Both the position numbers and the translations under genes were made by a program. From Phallusia mammillata (lineage: Eukaryota; Chordata; Ascidiacea; Phlebobranchia; Ascidiidae): DNA of 64,000 bases. Every line of letters begins with the position of its first letter. The first letter of the stretch is position 1. This document shows, in pieces, positions 24,779 through 36,039 of the stretch. The notes beneath the pieces were generated by a model. It was given only the letters and a program-made list of their open reading frames with translations. It was not told the DNA's origin and did not search any database. The DNA is taken from NCBI GenBank assembly GCA_003260075.1, contig QLIY01000354.1, positions 85,511-149,510 of the forward strand. Direction: 5' to 3'.

Positions 24779-27700
24779 CTAGTGCATTGATCGACCGTGA
24801 GGCAAAAACGCGCGAGATTCTTCGACGTGCAATGTGTCGCGTTCGGCATGTCGCGCGACGCTTCCTTCTTGCGGTAAAGCGACATAGAGACCGTCGACTG
24901 GACGTTGCGAGGAGACCGATGTACGAATCGCGCTGCCAGGACGCGCTTGCCGATGCGGTCGTGCCGCTTCCGTGGGCCGGTAGTCGGTATTTTTCAAGTA
25001 CGCACTGTCTCGTTGTTTTCGTGGTTCCTCCTGCGTTGAGACAAAGCTGCTGCGGTTGTCCGTTCGCTGTTGAGAATAGACGCTTGGTGCACGGGACGAG
25101 CTCGGGATTTCGGTGTCCGCACACTGGGCTTCGGCGGCCCGGTGTTGGCGCCGAGAACAGTGGAACCACAAGAAAGCGGCAATGCCGATAAACAATGCGA
25201 CCGCGACACCAAGGAAGGCGAAAGTAACCGCTTGGACGACGGAGACAGACGCTTGTCCTTGCGGCGACGCCCCGACGGCCGGGGAATCGACCACTTGTTC
25301 CACGATATGAGTGACTTTCACGTTGGTGACGATTTGTCGCTCCGGTTCGGGTTTGTTCTTGTACTCAAAAGTCTTCTTCAAAGCCGGACGCACGGGGGCC
25401 TTTTCAACTTCGCCATTGTAAACTCCTGCCGACTCCGCTTTAGTACTGGTAGGAGATGCAGTGGTGATTGTGGGGAAGAACCGTGTCAAAGGGTTGAGGC
25501 GTTGGCGCGGAGGCATGCGGCGTGTGGGCATTTCACAACGTGTGCCTTCATATCCTTCCGCGCACAAGCAGTCATATGAACCGATGTTATTGATACAACG
25601 ACCGTTGTTGGCACAAGCATTAGAACCAAGGGTATGACATTCATTGACATCGATTGTACAATCACGGCCGGTGTATCCCTTCGTGCATTTGCATTTGAAA
25701 CCACCTGGAAGATTTTCGCATTGTCCGCCGTTTGCGCAGGGTCGGGTGTTGCACATACGCAGAAAGGCTTCGCAGTGTTTACCTCCGTAACCGTCAGGAC
25801 AAGCACATCTGAAAGTAAATGATATCATGAATCTCTGTACAGCAAGAACACATATTTATTTACACACAGCTGGCTACTTATTTAAAAGCGTTTGTGTGCT
25901 GTTGGGTGTTTTTCACATTAAACACTATTTAAACGTTTGTAATTGTCAGTTTCAAACTCCTATGAATTGAAATACACCAAACAATGATTTTATCGTGTAA
26001 TAAAACTTGTGTATGTTTGCACAACCAAACATGTATAGTTAAATAACCTACCTTTCACAACCGATGATTTGATTTCCGTACAGGCAAGTTCCACCATTTC
26101 TGCACATATGGCTAAAATCAGCTGCAGAATCCTGACGAGGGGTGGTCGGTGCTGATTGGACAGTGCTTGGTTGCTTGGCAACGTCGCAAGTTCTGCCAGT
26201 AAAGCCTTCAGTACAGGCACACTCGTAACCGCCTCTACGATCATTCACGCATGTTGCACCGTTGGAACATGGTTCGTGACGTTCACAGTACTGCAAGTCT
26301 GTAAATTAAATCGTTGTTTAGGACCGGTCAAATGATTTTGCAGTTAAAAAACACAGTAGGGCAAATGTGCGAAATTTAATCCAATCAAGAACTGGGATTA
26401 TGGCAGATGGCGCGACTGGACGCACATTATTGTGTATGGACTTAAGTTTGACGGAAAAGGTGCACATATGTGAGTTTGCTGACTCAAAAGTAAGCACATT
26501 ATATGGCTGCTGACCAGGCACAGTGGGCACATATGCTAGATCAATGCCGTCAATAACAATGTAGTAACACTTATCACGGGTCCGTAACTTGAGTGGTGGG
26601 CATGGATTTGTCAAAAAATGGGGTGTAACTTTTCAAAAATTACCTTCGTCGCAGTTTTTTCCGCCCCATCCTTCATCACAGTTGCATTGCCAAGGTTGGT
26701 CGCAAGATCCGTGCATACATCCGGTTTTGACGATGCACTCATTGCAATTGTCACCTTCCCAACCTTCGTCACAGCTGAAAAACAAACATTAGGACGATTA
26801 AGTTACGCTGTCCACCATTCAAATCACAATTGCCATCATTACTGGATTATTAAATTAAACCAGCACGCGTCAGGACAATGTAACAGTGCGGTCATTACCT
26901 GCATTGTCCGTCAGGGGCACAAACTCCATTGAACAGGTTGCAACGTTGTGGGCACGGGACTTCGGTGGTTTCTGAAAAGAGGGCGTTGGTTATTAATTGT
27001 TGCAATGCGGAGAGCCGGTCATTAGGTCACAAATTATCCTCCAGCGGGCTGCCGGGCACTGAACACGCGAGGCCAAACACACAATAATCATGCCCTTGGG
27101 AAATACACCAGATGCCAGGCATATGCGCGGGTCGAAGACAGTCAACAATGCCACAGCACCACGCGTATTCGATATATCTCCTTACGCGGTGAAAGCGATA
27201 CGCCAGCGCCCTCGTCAAGTTCACGCAACAGAAACTACACGCGTTGGGTGCGATGTATGCGGTTTGGAATAGAGCGTCTAAGCGCGCGTACAAAATCAAT
27301 GAAAATCCAATTAAGCGACTTTACGCAGCGTTTGCGCGAGATGTTGACAGAGAGAGCGGCACATATGTCCAAGAAATCTGTTGCGCGCTTTTTCTTATCG
27401 CCAAGACGGCTGTCGGTTTGTTAAATTCCCTAAAGACGAGATCTCCTGCTAGACGGGGCACTATAGCGGGCACCTGCTTTTTGTTTACCCTGCTCGGTAT
27501 AAAGTATATTTGTATTGTCGCTTGCGTTATTCAACCTACAGAGGCCGAATTTAACATTTACATTACCATATTTCAAGTTAGCAGACCACTAAAACCTTTA
27601 CACCGCATTATTATATTAACTCGTAGCTTTTCGGCGCCGAGTGATTTACACAAGTATCCTCTTGGTACGGCCAGTGATTGCGCAAACCGAGACGCCGCCT

Positions 27701-28633
27701 GAGTATCGAATGATTCACGAGACATAGGTTGAAGCCCCGAAACTGAACGCGCGAAATACAAGAGATTATTGGCAGCCTGTGTCCACAGTTCGTGGGAACC
27801 GGGGCGCCGAAAAGTTGGAAACGTTATATCGCCATCTACAACGACTTATTCTCGAGCACCGTTTGTCAGTTTTGATATAACAGCCAAGACGGCTTACCAG
27901 CAGGCGCCTTTAAACCAGACATGTGAGCGCTTTCCATTGGCAAGTGGGCAGCAATTGGCCCAGTCAAGTCTGTCATCGTTTAGTGGGCGCGCTGTAGCAC
28001 AAACAAACCCGGAAACATAGCGACCGGTGAGATAAAAATCACCACCGCTATATTCTCACACCCGAAGAGAGTGCGGTTATTTTAAAAACGCCCTCACTGT
28101 CGCGCGCCACGTTTTCAGGCGTGAGAACGAAGCTGGGCGCGACTTGCAAGAGCTGCTCGAGTTACGGCAATTGATAGCAAAAGCGCGGCCAAATTAACGC
28201 TCGCTGCTTCTTGTAAAATCAACACACCGCCACCTCACCTAAAAGCGTCGACTTTATTTAACGCCCTCAATCAACAATTATGTTTTCGAACACAGCGCGA
28301 GTCGTGCGTCTTGTATTGAGCGTTTACTCCGCCCTGCGCGTTTAAGAAACAACCTGGTGTCAAATATTTATCTTGTATTGGCGCGCAGGCAACCCTTGCG
28401 CCCCACAAAGGAAACAAAAAGCCAGTCGTGGCAGCGCGATCGCCGCGACACTGACGAAATAATCAATGTAAACCCGAGCCCTTTGCTTTCAGCTAAACCT
28501 AACCTGCGCCCGATTACAGTTGTTTACGTTTTTAGTTTCCAAACTCACCGGCTGATTTTCCCACGGCTATTCCCGTCAGGGCCATTAGGGAGGCCGATAA
28601 TACGACGAGCAAGTGGACGAAATTGGTCGACAT
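24779..28633 (-). CDS. DLK-type EGF-repeat transmembrane ligand
   Basis: Single-pass membrane protein resembling DLK1/DLK2, non-canonical Notch-pathway ligands that lack the DSL domain. Exons 28633-28549, 26971-26899, 26774-26644, 26298-26052 and 25808-24779 join in phase to 521 aa. Residues 1 to about 28 are a signal peptide ([17 protein letters not shown]). Six EGF repeats follow. The first two are the short, tightly packed pair seen in DLK/Delta ([14 protein letters not shown], then [15 protein letters not shown]). EGF3 opens [18 protein letters not shown] linker precedes EGF4. EGF5-6 lie at about 196-270, EGF6 opening with a calcium-binding DVNEC. The membrane helix is at about 369-394, followed by about 127 cytoplasmic residues rich in Ser, Arg and Gln. 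Exon 2 joins the signal exon straight to EGF1, leaving no room for a DSL domain. Coding GC is much higher than the surroundings. Confidence 0.85.
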
Positions 28634-29300
28634 GACTGTCTTCGCCAGGACTGGAGACGAAAATCTCGAGTGTATGACGTTGTCGGTGCAAAAACTCGCA
28701 CTTGATACTCCGTAAAGTGCAGCACAAACTTCTGAATTTCGGGTCAACGACGAACAAGGAAACGTCCGACCTCAGCAGTTTAGTATTAAGTTTAGCTCGA
28801 TAGTTAACAGTACACCGGGCTTTTATTTGCAATTCGGGTTGATCTGCAACAAAAGAAAATAGTATCCCTGTTAGCAAAGTTGATTTCGGGTGGCGCCTGA
28901 CTTGCAGAGGTCATTCGACCGACGCCTGTAAGACTTCAAACGAATCCAGGGCAAATTCCGCGCTCCGCACGGACGCTAACAACCACTGTGGCCGAACTGT
29001 CGCTGTACAGGCGCATTGACTCACACCTGTGAGCGACTGACCGTTAAATCAAACGAATCAACCGCAAATGCGGCCAGAGCAATAATGACATAGTGTTAAA
29101 CCTATCGATGCGAGCATTTGAACTTCAGCTATTCATTGGCATAGCGTGGCGCCCGGGGGCTCTTCTCACACACCAAACCGTGGGAACTTTTGCCTGAACT
29201 GAGCGATAAGCGAAATTTACATTCCACGACATCCACCAGGCCTAGCTAAACTTGCTTTAAATTGCACACTTCTGTCCGCAATTACTAAAACTTCACGAAT
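26972..29300. other. CpG-rich stretch over intron 1 and the upstream flank of the DLK-like gene
   Basis: The window is mostly AT-rich, but this stretch has frequent CG dinucleotides and GCGC clusters. It covers intron 1, the signal-peptide exon and the upstream flank. No other exon was recognised. It could be a promoter-proximal CpG-rich domain or a regulatory intron. I give no GC figure because none was computed. Confidence 0.4.
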
Positions 29301-31309
29301 AAAACAACGATTTGGGCCATTTTTATGTCGGTTTCATAGAACCATAACGATAGTGCTATCTTATTTTCGCCCTGCGAACTTCTAAAACTGTTTCGATCGC
29401 ATATTGTTTACACAAGCCACTTTGGGTAAACACTGCAAGTGTCTTGACCTGTGCGTTGCCAGTTTAGATTGGAAATTGAGCTGTCAATATCCTCGCCGCA
29501 AACCCTTGAGAATTTTTGAATATTTTTTTAATTTCCTAGCCACTTTACTTCTAGAATCTAGATAGTGCACTAGGCGTTTTAAAATTGTCTGCCTCAAAAC
29601 AACTGAACATAAAAGTTAAAAACGAACGTTAACCGACAAAGTCTAACATGCATTACCTCATATGTATTCTCTGTAATTAATTACTAAAATCAGATTGAAA
29701 TATACAATTCAACACATACACGTGTTATTTCTAAACTTTAGTACTGGCTCAGGTACTCTGTACTGCTCGAATGCTAGTTGCAAGTGATGCACTAAAACTT
29801 CGCCAGCGCATTTATATGACAAGAACAGGCGCAGAGGTCCAGACGCTTCTTTGGGGACACCTGCCGCTGTTCGTGTATTAATCTACAGACTACTATGCGA
29901 CGATTAAAACAAGGCGCGCGTGCCGTTTTACAACGCGACTAGGCAGCGCGAGAGGAAAAAAGGCGCTCTCAAAAGACAAAGCAGAGAAGCGACCGACAGT
30001 TGGGCAGCGCGCCGCCCGTCTGCTACTCATACAAAACAAAAGAAGCCCCTGGCCCTTGCCTACCATATACGATCCGAATAATAAAACAAACAAAAAATAC
30101 AACGCGTTTAAAAAAAGGCAATAGCCACTGTTGCTGCCTGTAGTATTCTGCCAGGCGAAATTTACTCCTACGTGCCCACAGACTTGTCTTGCAAGCAATT
30201 TGTCCAAGTTTTGATGGCACACGACCACCGCTGCATGAGTCCTTTGTCGGTAATAAAACAGTCTGTCCGCCTTAATTGCGCGGCGTGCATGGCAGACGGC
30301 CTGGACGATAACAATGCATTACGCCTCATTAAGTTGCAGTCACGCAACACAACTGACAAATGGTTGATTTAAACTTGAACCCATTGTCATTAGTTCCGGA
30401 AACAAATTAATCCATTGTTATTTCGGACACTGGACAAATGACCTGCTGCAGTAGTCTGTACCGACTGACCAAAGCACATAGGCAGGTTGCTAACGTATTT
30501 GCAAACCTGTCTGTTACAAAACTATTCTTTAAGCCCTAGTGCAGGGTTGGATACGTCTGCAGGGTTAAGACGGTCTCCGTTGTTGCGTTGGACAGTCGAC
30601 ATGTTCCTTGCGTCGTGAAACACTGTTTTACACTGTTCGCCAGTTTCCTGTGATTTTTGGATAACATTTTTCTGCGGTCGGCCCGACGTAAATGCACAGG
30701 CATCGCATGTGACTCTTTGGCAATCCACCGGAATTAATTGATGTAGCCACACGCGCCTCGTCATGCTACAGGGAAGTTGTGGTCATACAGTTCTGCTCCT
30801 GGTCGTAAACTGCTGCTCGATGCCGGGTAATTGCACCGCGCGGCTGCTGCAAACTTAATTGAAATCATTCGATGCAAGCAATAAAGAATCGTCAGCGGTT
30901 TATCGAAGCGTTTTCTTTGCCGATAAAATCACGACACTGACCTTAATGATTTCCATGGAACAGGTTTCCTTACCAAGCGCATTTGCTGTAGAAATTCGTA
31001 GCATTGGCAAGTCGTTGGCAAACCCATCTGGAAGTTTGAAACCATAACATGTCCCAATTAACACACCGGTTTACAACTGAGGGGTCAAAAACGTTTGAAG
31101 ACAATATAAATATGCTTTGCTTCCTTGTGCTGTTCAACATCAAATAGCAAATGCCTTTTTAATGTCCTTTCTTAGCAATGCATGACTGCTTGGCTGCTGT
31201 ACGCAAGTCACTAACCCGACTTAGATATGACAGTTCAAAAGGTCTTAAGAGGGCAAAGCGGCCTTGCATATCCCCCTAAGGAATGCCGTTTTCATTATAT
31301 CGCCATGGA

Positions 31310-31517
31310 TTTTCGCAGCAGTCGTCAGTGTAGCCGGATTAAACAGATCTTGCAAATCCTCTAATATTATTCTCGGGATGCGCTAATTCCAAAGCGTCCG
31401 CGAATCGCCCCCCCCCCCCTTTTCGCAGCAGTCGTCAGTGTAGCCGGATTAAATAGATCTTGCAAATCCTCTAATATTATTCTCGGGATGCGCTAATTCC
31501 GAAGCGCCCGCGGATCG
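31310..31517. repeat. X-C12-X' join
   Basis: 31310-31407 repeats at 31420-31517 with a few substitutions; the C run is 31408-31419. Confidence 0.9.
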
Positions 31518-32604
31518 GTTTGGAAATAAAACGCAATAAAAACGACTTTCCGTAATAATAAGCTGAATAATCGCAAGGACACAGACAGTTTTACCGACAA
31601 GCGGGCCATTTTCCAAAACCGAGAACCAAACACCTCATAAAATGCTCTGAATTATTGATACACGCCTTAAGTCGCCCATACAAAATAATAAAACTCTAAT
31701 ATGATATTTATGAAGGCGCGTGTACGGTCTATTTTTAATGAGCTAGCTAGCTGATTTTTCAATAAAGTCCTGTACGCTTGTAGGCAATGCCAACACTGGC
31801 CTAACCCACTGTGAATAATGTATGTGCAAAATGGCACCAACACATAGCGAGCCCGTCGCAAAATGCGTTGTTTTTGGTCCCAACGGTAACATAACACCCA
31901 ATGTTTGTGTACAGTTAAGTTTGGACTTTCTTTTACATCGTGTGTTATTAAACACCAACACAACCACTGTGGTTCGGTATTGAGTGGTAGCTACATTAAA
32001 GCCCAAATGTATCATTAGAATTGGCCTTAAAGCTTTTCAAAGGCTGGCAATCGGAAAACCACTTTACAATATTACATGAATTCACAATACACACATTTTA
32101 CAACATGTATTTAATTTACACCGGTCTTTCAAATTCAGGTTAAAAATGGAATTTAGACAAAAAGACAACCAAAGGCAGCACAGAACTATCAATCTGGTGA
32201 ACAAACTATTTTGCTGGACACACCCACAACAGCAGATGTCCTACAAAACTGCCGTACCTACAAAAACATCTGCTAACTTCGCTGCACATTAGGACCGCTG
32301 GACACTTACTGCTAGTTGTTCAAAGTCTGTTGGTTCTGCGGGTGTTTAATCCGTTCCACAAACAAACAATTGTCGAGTGTTACAACACAATGCCTGTGTT
32401 TTGATAAAGTAAATCCTGTGTACATCCTGAAGTTATACAGAACATAATATACTTGTTGCTAGTTCCATGATGCTTGGAATTAGAGTATTAACTGGGTTTT
32501 TACTTTAAAGCTAAAGCGACTAAACAAATGCTATTTCGTAAAATATTTCGCGTATGATTTCGATGAAAGTGAAAGTTTTATTTATTGTTTTTTTGGTCGA
32601 CAAA

Positions 32605-32830
32605 AATATAAATTTGACAGCAAAAACTGTAAATCATGTGTGCATATTTTTTTATTCCTTATATTATCGATAAACATCCTGCAGCGATGTCAATAATATT
32701 TTAGTAGTTTCCCCCCCCCCAATATAAATTTGACAGCAAAAACTGTAAATCATGTGTGCATATTTTTTATTCCTTATATTATCGATAAACATCCCGCAGC
32801 AATGTCAATAATATTTTATATTTTAGTAGA
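32605..32830. repeat. X-C10-X' join
   Basis: C run 32711-32720. AATATAAATTTGACAGC starts both copies, which differ by small indels and substitutions. Confidence 0.9.
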
Positions 32831-33633
32831 GTATTTTGTCCGGGTGACAAGCCGGAAACCTGCATCAAATGTTCCAAATAAACAGGTTTACCATCGATTT
32901 TACCCTTGTTAACTAGGCTAAACACTGTCGTAACTGCGGTCTATTTGCAGGCTCGTTTCCGAAAATAAACGCTCTCGGTCTCTCTACGAACAAGAGACCA
33001 CGCGGAAGAATTTAGGGTATTAAAGACGAAAATTTGTCATTTAGTCCCAGCGGGGCCCCGAAACCCAAATCGGCACAGGCCGTGCTAATCACATGTGCGA
33101 CGAACAAAGCGAGCGATTTGCTAGCAGCAACTGTCCGTCTTCAACACCCAAAACAAAGGCTCCTCAGGGAGTTACATAAGCACAGCAGGAAGTACACGGA
33201 ACATATGGTGTGCACAAAAGCTGGCGCGTGGCAGAAAACAGACATCGATATGTCGGTAGATAAGGTGCCCCGAATTTAGACACACGTCACAATACACTAA
33301 GAAGGAAGTAAATTCCGATTTTGAAGGCGATATCTTAATCTTGTACAAGTCACGTTTAAATGTCGTCAGCGACGATTAGTTTGAATAATTAATGAGGACA
33401 TGTGCATAGCAAGCCAGCCACGAGCGGACGGAAGTTTTATCAACGTGTATGTCTCTATTAGAGGATCGTCGTACAGCATAAGTCAAAATGGAAATCCGGT
33501 TTTAGCTAAAAACTGTGAACTACACAAATGGGAGCTTCCACTTTATGGGTATCACTGCTCTCCTGCCTAAGACAACATACCGAATTCAGTTTGAATTTTT
33601 ACTTCTATGGCTAATGAATCCCGTTTTATGGCA

Positions 33634-33812
33634 CAATAGCTCATTTTACTAATGCATTAATCATCAAAAATTAATGAGTTTACAATTTTGCTGTCATTTT
33701 GTCAAATTTTAGCGCAGTTGCCCCCCCCCCCAATAGCTCATTTTACTAATGCATTAATCATCAAAAATTAATGAGTTTTGCTGTCATTTTGTCAAATTTT
33801 AGCGCAGTTTCC
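33634..33812. repeat. X-C11-X' join
   Basis: C run 33721-33731. AATAGCTCATTTTACTAATG starts both copies; the second lacks a few bases after ATGAG. Confidence 0.9.
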
Positions 33813-34076
33813 TATATTTTATCAAAATACCTAATAAATGATTATTACAAAACAATAGGTGCAATATTGCCCGTAAATCGTTGTGGAATTTCATTGTTGT
33901 CTCGTAAAAACCATAAAGCTTCTTAATGGGGTATTACAATCCTAACGACATGTTTTATAGCCAGCGCCTTGCATTGCCTTTCGAACCTATTTATACCAAA
34001 ACGCCCAATTGGTTTCGCTAAAAGAAACTAAAACCAAATTATGGATTTGCGATTCTTCTGAACCAACTAGTTCGCT

Positions 34077-34405
34077 ACAGAGTTGTAAGTCGGGCTGGCC
34101 TTTTTGGGTCGGGTTCGGGCTTTGGTTTTTGTAACAAATGGGCTTAACTCGGGCCTGACTTCACGTTCTGTGTCCGTATTTTTTTAAATGTAAATTACCA
34201 AGCTAAGTGGCTAGTTGCTGGACTTAATCTACTGCCCAACAGCCCTAAAACGTCTTGTTTAAGCCATTGTCTACTGTTGTCCATTGTGCATGTCTTCTTC
34301 ATTATAGGCTTGCCAATCAAACTTTTGGGCCTAAACGGGCTTCTCCAAAACGATTCAGGTTAGGGCCAGTTATACTTTCGAGTTCGGGCCGGTTTTTAAC
34401 AATAA
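34077..34405. mobile_element. CAGAGTTGTAA-type repeat, second copy
   Basis: Left end ACAGAGTTGTAAGTCGGGC; the interior parallels 43829-44167 (AACAGCCCTAAAACGTCTTG, then GGGCCTAAACGGGCTTCTC). The right terminus is degraded. Confidence 0.5.
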
Positions 34406-34495
34406 TTAAACGCGTTGTATTCATATCATTAGTCTACCTAAAATGTTTCCAAAAAACTGGCTGTAAAACCACGGTTTATTAGTTTTATGGATTTG

Positions 34496-34685
34496 ATTGT
34501 TATGTTTGCCTGAAGTTTGGTAAGTGTTTTGTAATCAATTTGGTGGCAAAAAACACTTTTATTATGACACCTCAACCCCCCCCCCTTGTTATGTTTGCCT
34601 GAAGTTTGGTAAGTGTTTTGTAATCAATTTGGTCGAAATATTGTATAGTCAGGCAAAAAACACTTTTATTATGACACCTCAAAAA
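34496..34685. repeat. X-C10-X' join
   Basis: C run 34576-34585. TTGTTATGTTTGCCTGAAG starts both copies; the second has about 20 extra bases before GGCAAAAAACAC. Confidence 0.85.
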
Positions 34686-35479
34686 AAACTTTACAAAATA
34701 TTCAAACATACAAATTATTACATACAAGCTGAAAGATTCTATTTGAATAAGCAAATCTACAAAAAAATTAATGTTGTAAACTGTCGATGTTTTCCTATGG
34801 GAACTGGTTTACACTTTGGCTCATCATTCAACATATTTAAACCATTTACATAACTTTCATTGAGCGCTTATCATAGGGAAGCCACAACTTGTCATCAATC
34901 ATCGAATCAATATTGTTTCCCATGCCACACATACCTCCTCATTTTAGTTCAGACAATAAAGACTTAATGTGTTGCGCAGAAAAGCGTTATTTTGTAAAAT
35001 ATTTAACAAAAATTAGGTTATTCATGCCCAATTATTTACACCTTAAATTGCTTGCCACGCCCCTATTAGACTGCAAGTATTACTGTAACATGTCACTACA
35101 CAGGTACATGCGTACTGGAATTGGTAATGTTTTTGTATTGCACAGTGCCAGCAACATAAATCAAGATACCTCAACGATCTTTGCGCACTTAAAGCCAAAC
35201 GCCGAGAAAATCACTTGCGATTTTAAAACGAAACAAACGACTAAACAACACAAAACGTATTGTCTGACAAACAGACAAAACAAAGAGCTCGTTCTAATAA
35301 AATGTATTCTTATTTTAATGTAAAATTGACACCTAGGTTTGTTAAAATGTAATGAATTTCCAACGAAAAGCAATACAGTTTGTCGAACAGATGGCCAAAA
35401 CGTTTTTTTCATCATTGCATTTTTTTACGAAAAATTACACAGAGGTTCTTGACGATTTTGAAGACTATTTGTTCATTGT

Positions 35480-35531
35480 TGACGTCATCAGGTTTTTCAC
35501 GCTCCTTGCTAAAGGACGGCTGATGACGTCA
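35480..35531. promoter_or_regulatory. inverted repeat carrying two CRE motifs
   Basis: TGACGTCATCAG at 35480-35491 and its exact reverse complement CTGATGACGTCA at 35520-35531. Each arm has the full palindromic cyclic-AMP response element TGACGTCA. The spacer is 28 bases. It could be a regulatory element for the GXYLT-like gene's downstream side or a relic of a palindromic repeat. Confidence 0.4.
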
Positions 35532-36033
35532 GACTTCTCGGCGCAGTATGTTCCTTGCGCTTTTGACAAAAGTTGTGACTTCAACGTCTGTAAAAGTTCG
35601 TGTGGGTCTCCTTCCAGCATGTCAAACTACAAGTCAAAACATCGTGTTAAAATACTTTTTGATGCGATCTTTACTTATTATTCGACGAATGTTAACAAGT
35701 GTTTTATTATTGTAATTTGTAAATAGATACAAAATATCTACGATTTACGTTATTCCAAACGACATTTTTGTCCCATTTGGAGAGCACTCTTAGGGGTGTT
35801 GATGAACACAAATCTTTTTCAGAAAAACTTTAAATTAGATTAGGTCAATTCCAATCGCATTTAAAACCAGACAAAAATGATCTAACGTGCAATGGTGCTG
35901 TTAGCCACTTTTGATTGCTACAAAACTTACAATCAATTGTCAAACTAAATACAATTCCCCACTCTCTCAAAAGCTTGTTAACAAGCACAAAACAGCTCTC
36001 GTCGAATTCCCGCCTCTTTTTTGAAAACAAAAC

Positions 36034-36039
36034 TTTATT
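36034..36039 (-). terminator. polyadenylation signal overlapping the GXYLT-like stop
   Basis: The TAA stop at 36037-36035 lies inside AATAAA (36039-36034). If used, the 3' UTR would be only a few tens of bases. Confidence 0.35.

Larger units (their letters stand above)
28634..36034. other. gene-poor stretch
   Basis: No coding exon was recognised. The stretch contains several X-C10-X' joins (31.4, 32.7, 33.7 and 34.6 kb), one copy of a CAGAGTTGTAA-type repeat (34.08-34.4 kb) and a cyclic-AMP-response-element-like inverted repeat at 35.48 kb. Confidence 0.5.

Noticed and set aside
24787..25579. Long plus-strand ORFs opposite the DLK-like last exon
   Set aside because: GC-rich exon on the minus strand leaves open shadow frames; no domain and no splice support.
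34889..35726. Plus-strand ORFs of 124-144 codons in the gene-poor stretch
   Set aside because: Composition is AT-rich with no domain, no splice sites and no homologous copy; chance frames.
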